Assembly (NCBI GenBank): GCA_021780095.1 | Contig: JAJXZK010000410.1 | Location: forward strand, 1-15,886 | Length of the DNA: 15,886 bases | Direction: 5' to 3' | DNA from: Acidobacteriota bacterium | GTDB taxonomy: Bacteria > Acidobacteriota > Terriglobia > Terriglobales > Acidobacteriaceae | Part shown: positions 15,501-15,886 of the stretch, in pieces | How the letters are laid out: every line of letters begins with the position of its first letter | How positions within the stretch are numbered: position 1 is the first letter of the stretch | The notes under the pieces: generated by a model | Database searches by the model: none | Told to the model about the DNA's origin: nothing | What the model saw: the letters and a program-made list of their open reading frames with translations, nothing else | Program-made: the position numbers and the translations under genes

Positions 15501-15632
15501 TCTACCGTGGACCCTGGCCTGTGCTTCGATGCCACCTCCGGGACATCAACGTTGAAGCGTACATCTCACCGAGATTTCAACTGCAAAGCTGCAGTGATTG
15601 CGTCCAGAAGTGAGCAATTTCGCAGGCGACTA

Positions 15633-15661
15633 TTGAATTAAGACCGAACCTATCGTATATT
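15633..15661 (+). promoter_or_regulatory. Sigma70-type promoter of the Fur-family gene
   Basis: TTGAAT (15633-15638) is separated by exactly 17 nt from TATATT (15656-15661, 5 of 6 to TATAAT). Transcription would begin near 15668, giving a short leader of about 25 nt before the ATG at 15695. Confidence 0.6.
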
Positions 15662-15667
15662 ATATAC
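15655..15667. promoter_or_regulatory. Perfect 6-1-6 palindrome over the -10 element, candidate Fur/PerR-type operator
   Basis: GTATAT-T-ATATAC is a perfect inverted repeat with one central base, covering the -10 element of the promoter. Fur-family repressors bind palindromes of this n-1-n design, so autoregulation is a natural inference. The bases differ from the classical PerR and Fur consensus boxes. Confidence 0.5.
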
Positions 15668-15669
15668 AT

Positions 15670-15682
15670 GCGACAGAGTCGC
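15670..15682. repeat. Short inverted repeat in the Fur-family leader
   Basis: GCGAC-AGA-GTCGC has 5-bp arms and a 3-nt centre. It lies just after the expected transcription start. It may be an operator half of a composite site or a small RNA hairpin near the ribosome-binding region; it could also be chance. Confidence 0.35.
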
Positions 15683-15694
15683 AACTAGAAGCGC

Positions 15695-15886
15695 ATGCTG
15701 AAGAGACACGATTTATTGCACGAAGCCGCGCGGCAGGGAATTCGATTGACCGCCCAACGGCGCGCGTTGATCGAAACCATCCAGGAGGCAAAAAGTCACC
15801 TGGATGCGGAAAGCCTCTTGCAGCTTGCGCGCAAGCGGGATGCCAACATCGATCGCGCCACCGTCTATAGAACGCTTGAACTGTTG
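15695..15886 (+). CDS. Fur-family transcriptional regulator, N-terminal part
   Basis: The 64 residues present begin MLKRHDLLHEAARQGIRLTA and continue with QRRALIETIQEAKSHLDAES, then a segment ending in IDRATVYRTLELL. This is the winged-helix DNA-binding domain of Fur/PerR-type regulators: R.T.QR..I and the recognition-helix signature (I/V)..ATVYRTL are both visible. The metal-binding C-terminal half is beyond the window, so Fur, PerR or Zur cannot be told apart. An upstream ATG at 15668 runs into a stop after six codons. The Shine-Dalgarno is weak (AGAAG). Its own promoter overlaps a palindrome, suggesting autoregulation. Confidence 0.88.
   Translation, partial: MLKRHDLLHEAARQGIRLTAQRRALIETIQEAKSHLDAESLLQLARKRDANIDRATVYRTLELL

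Larger units (their letters stand above)
15501..15694. other. Divergent promoter region before the Fur-family gene
   Basis: These 194 bases separate the minus-strand secreted-protein gene from the plus-strand Fur-family gene. The right part is strongly AT-rich around 15650-15668 and holds the promoter and palindromes listed below. The left part shows no clear promoter for the minus-strand gene and no coding frame. Confidence 0.5.

Noticed and set aside
1..15886. CRISPR array, tRNA/rRNA genes, insertion sequences or phage genes
   Set aside because: No spaced direct repeats, cloverleaf-like sequence, transposase motifs or terminal inverted repeats were seen; the window is filled by ordinary genes.

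Overview
The window looks like chromosomal DNA of a GC-rich Gram-negative bacterium, most likely an acidobacterium (Acidobacteriaceae-like). This rests on the style of the proteins: an acidobacterial-type tad cluster, a carboxypeptidase-regulatory-domain secreted protein, and DPDIGWHL-type membrane proteins. It is an inference from recognised families, not from a marker gene.

Layout. (1) Positions 1-2255, minus strand: two genes for polytopic membrane proteins, translationally coupled by a 4-bp ATGA overlap; the downstream one runs off the left edge. (2) Positions 2482-13546, plus strand: a nearly complete Tad (tight adherence / Flp pilus) locus in the order tadE, tadE-like, tadG-like, flp pilin, cpaA/tadV prepilin peptidase, cpaB/rcpC, cpaC/rcpA secretin, cpaE/tadZ, cpaF/tadA ATPase, tadB, tadC. 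(3) Positions 13627-13865: two tiny genes, each encoding a 31-residue single-span membrane protein. They are related to each other and each has a near-perfect Shine-Dalgarno sequence. A DUF192 gene follows (13922-14290). (4) Positions 14346-15500, minus strand: a secreted protein with a carboxypeptidase-like regulatory domain, convergent with the pilus locus. (5) Positions 15695-15886, plus strand: the N-terminal part of a Fur/PerR-family regulator, with a good sigma70-type promoter whose -10 element lies inside a perfect 6-1-6 palindrome.

How the parts work together. The Flp prepilin and the TadE/TadG-type minor pilins are inserted in the inner membrane; the CpaA peptidase cleaves prepilins. 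The CpaF ATPase with the TadB/TadC platform extrudes the pilus, CpaE/TadZ localises the machine, and the CpaC secretin with CpaB forms the outer-membrane channel and its periplasmic partner. Minor pilins come before the major pilin here. No TadD-type TPR protein or TadF is visible. The flp gene is set apart by a 259-bp leader and a 210-bp trailer with hairpins, suggesting separate control of pilin dosage.

The least explained element is the pair of 31-residue membrane microproteins directly after tadC. Also notable are His-for-Asp changes in the CpaE ATPase switch region, a large Cys-containing, possibly beta-helical C-terminal region on the TadG-like protein, and the palindromic operator of the Fur-family gene.
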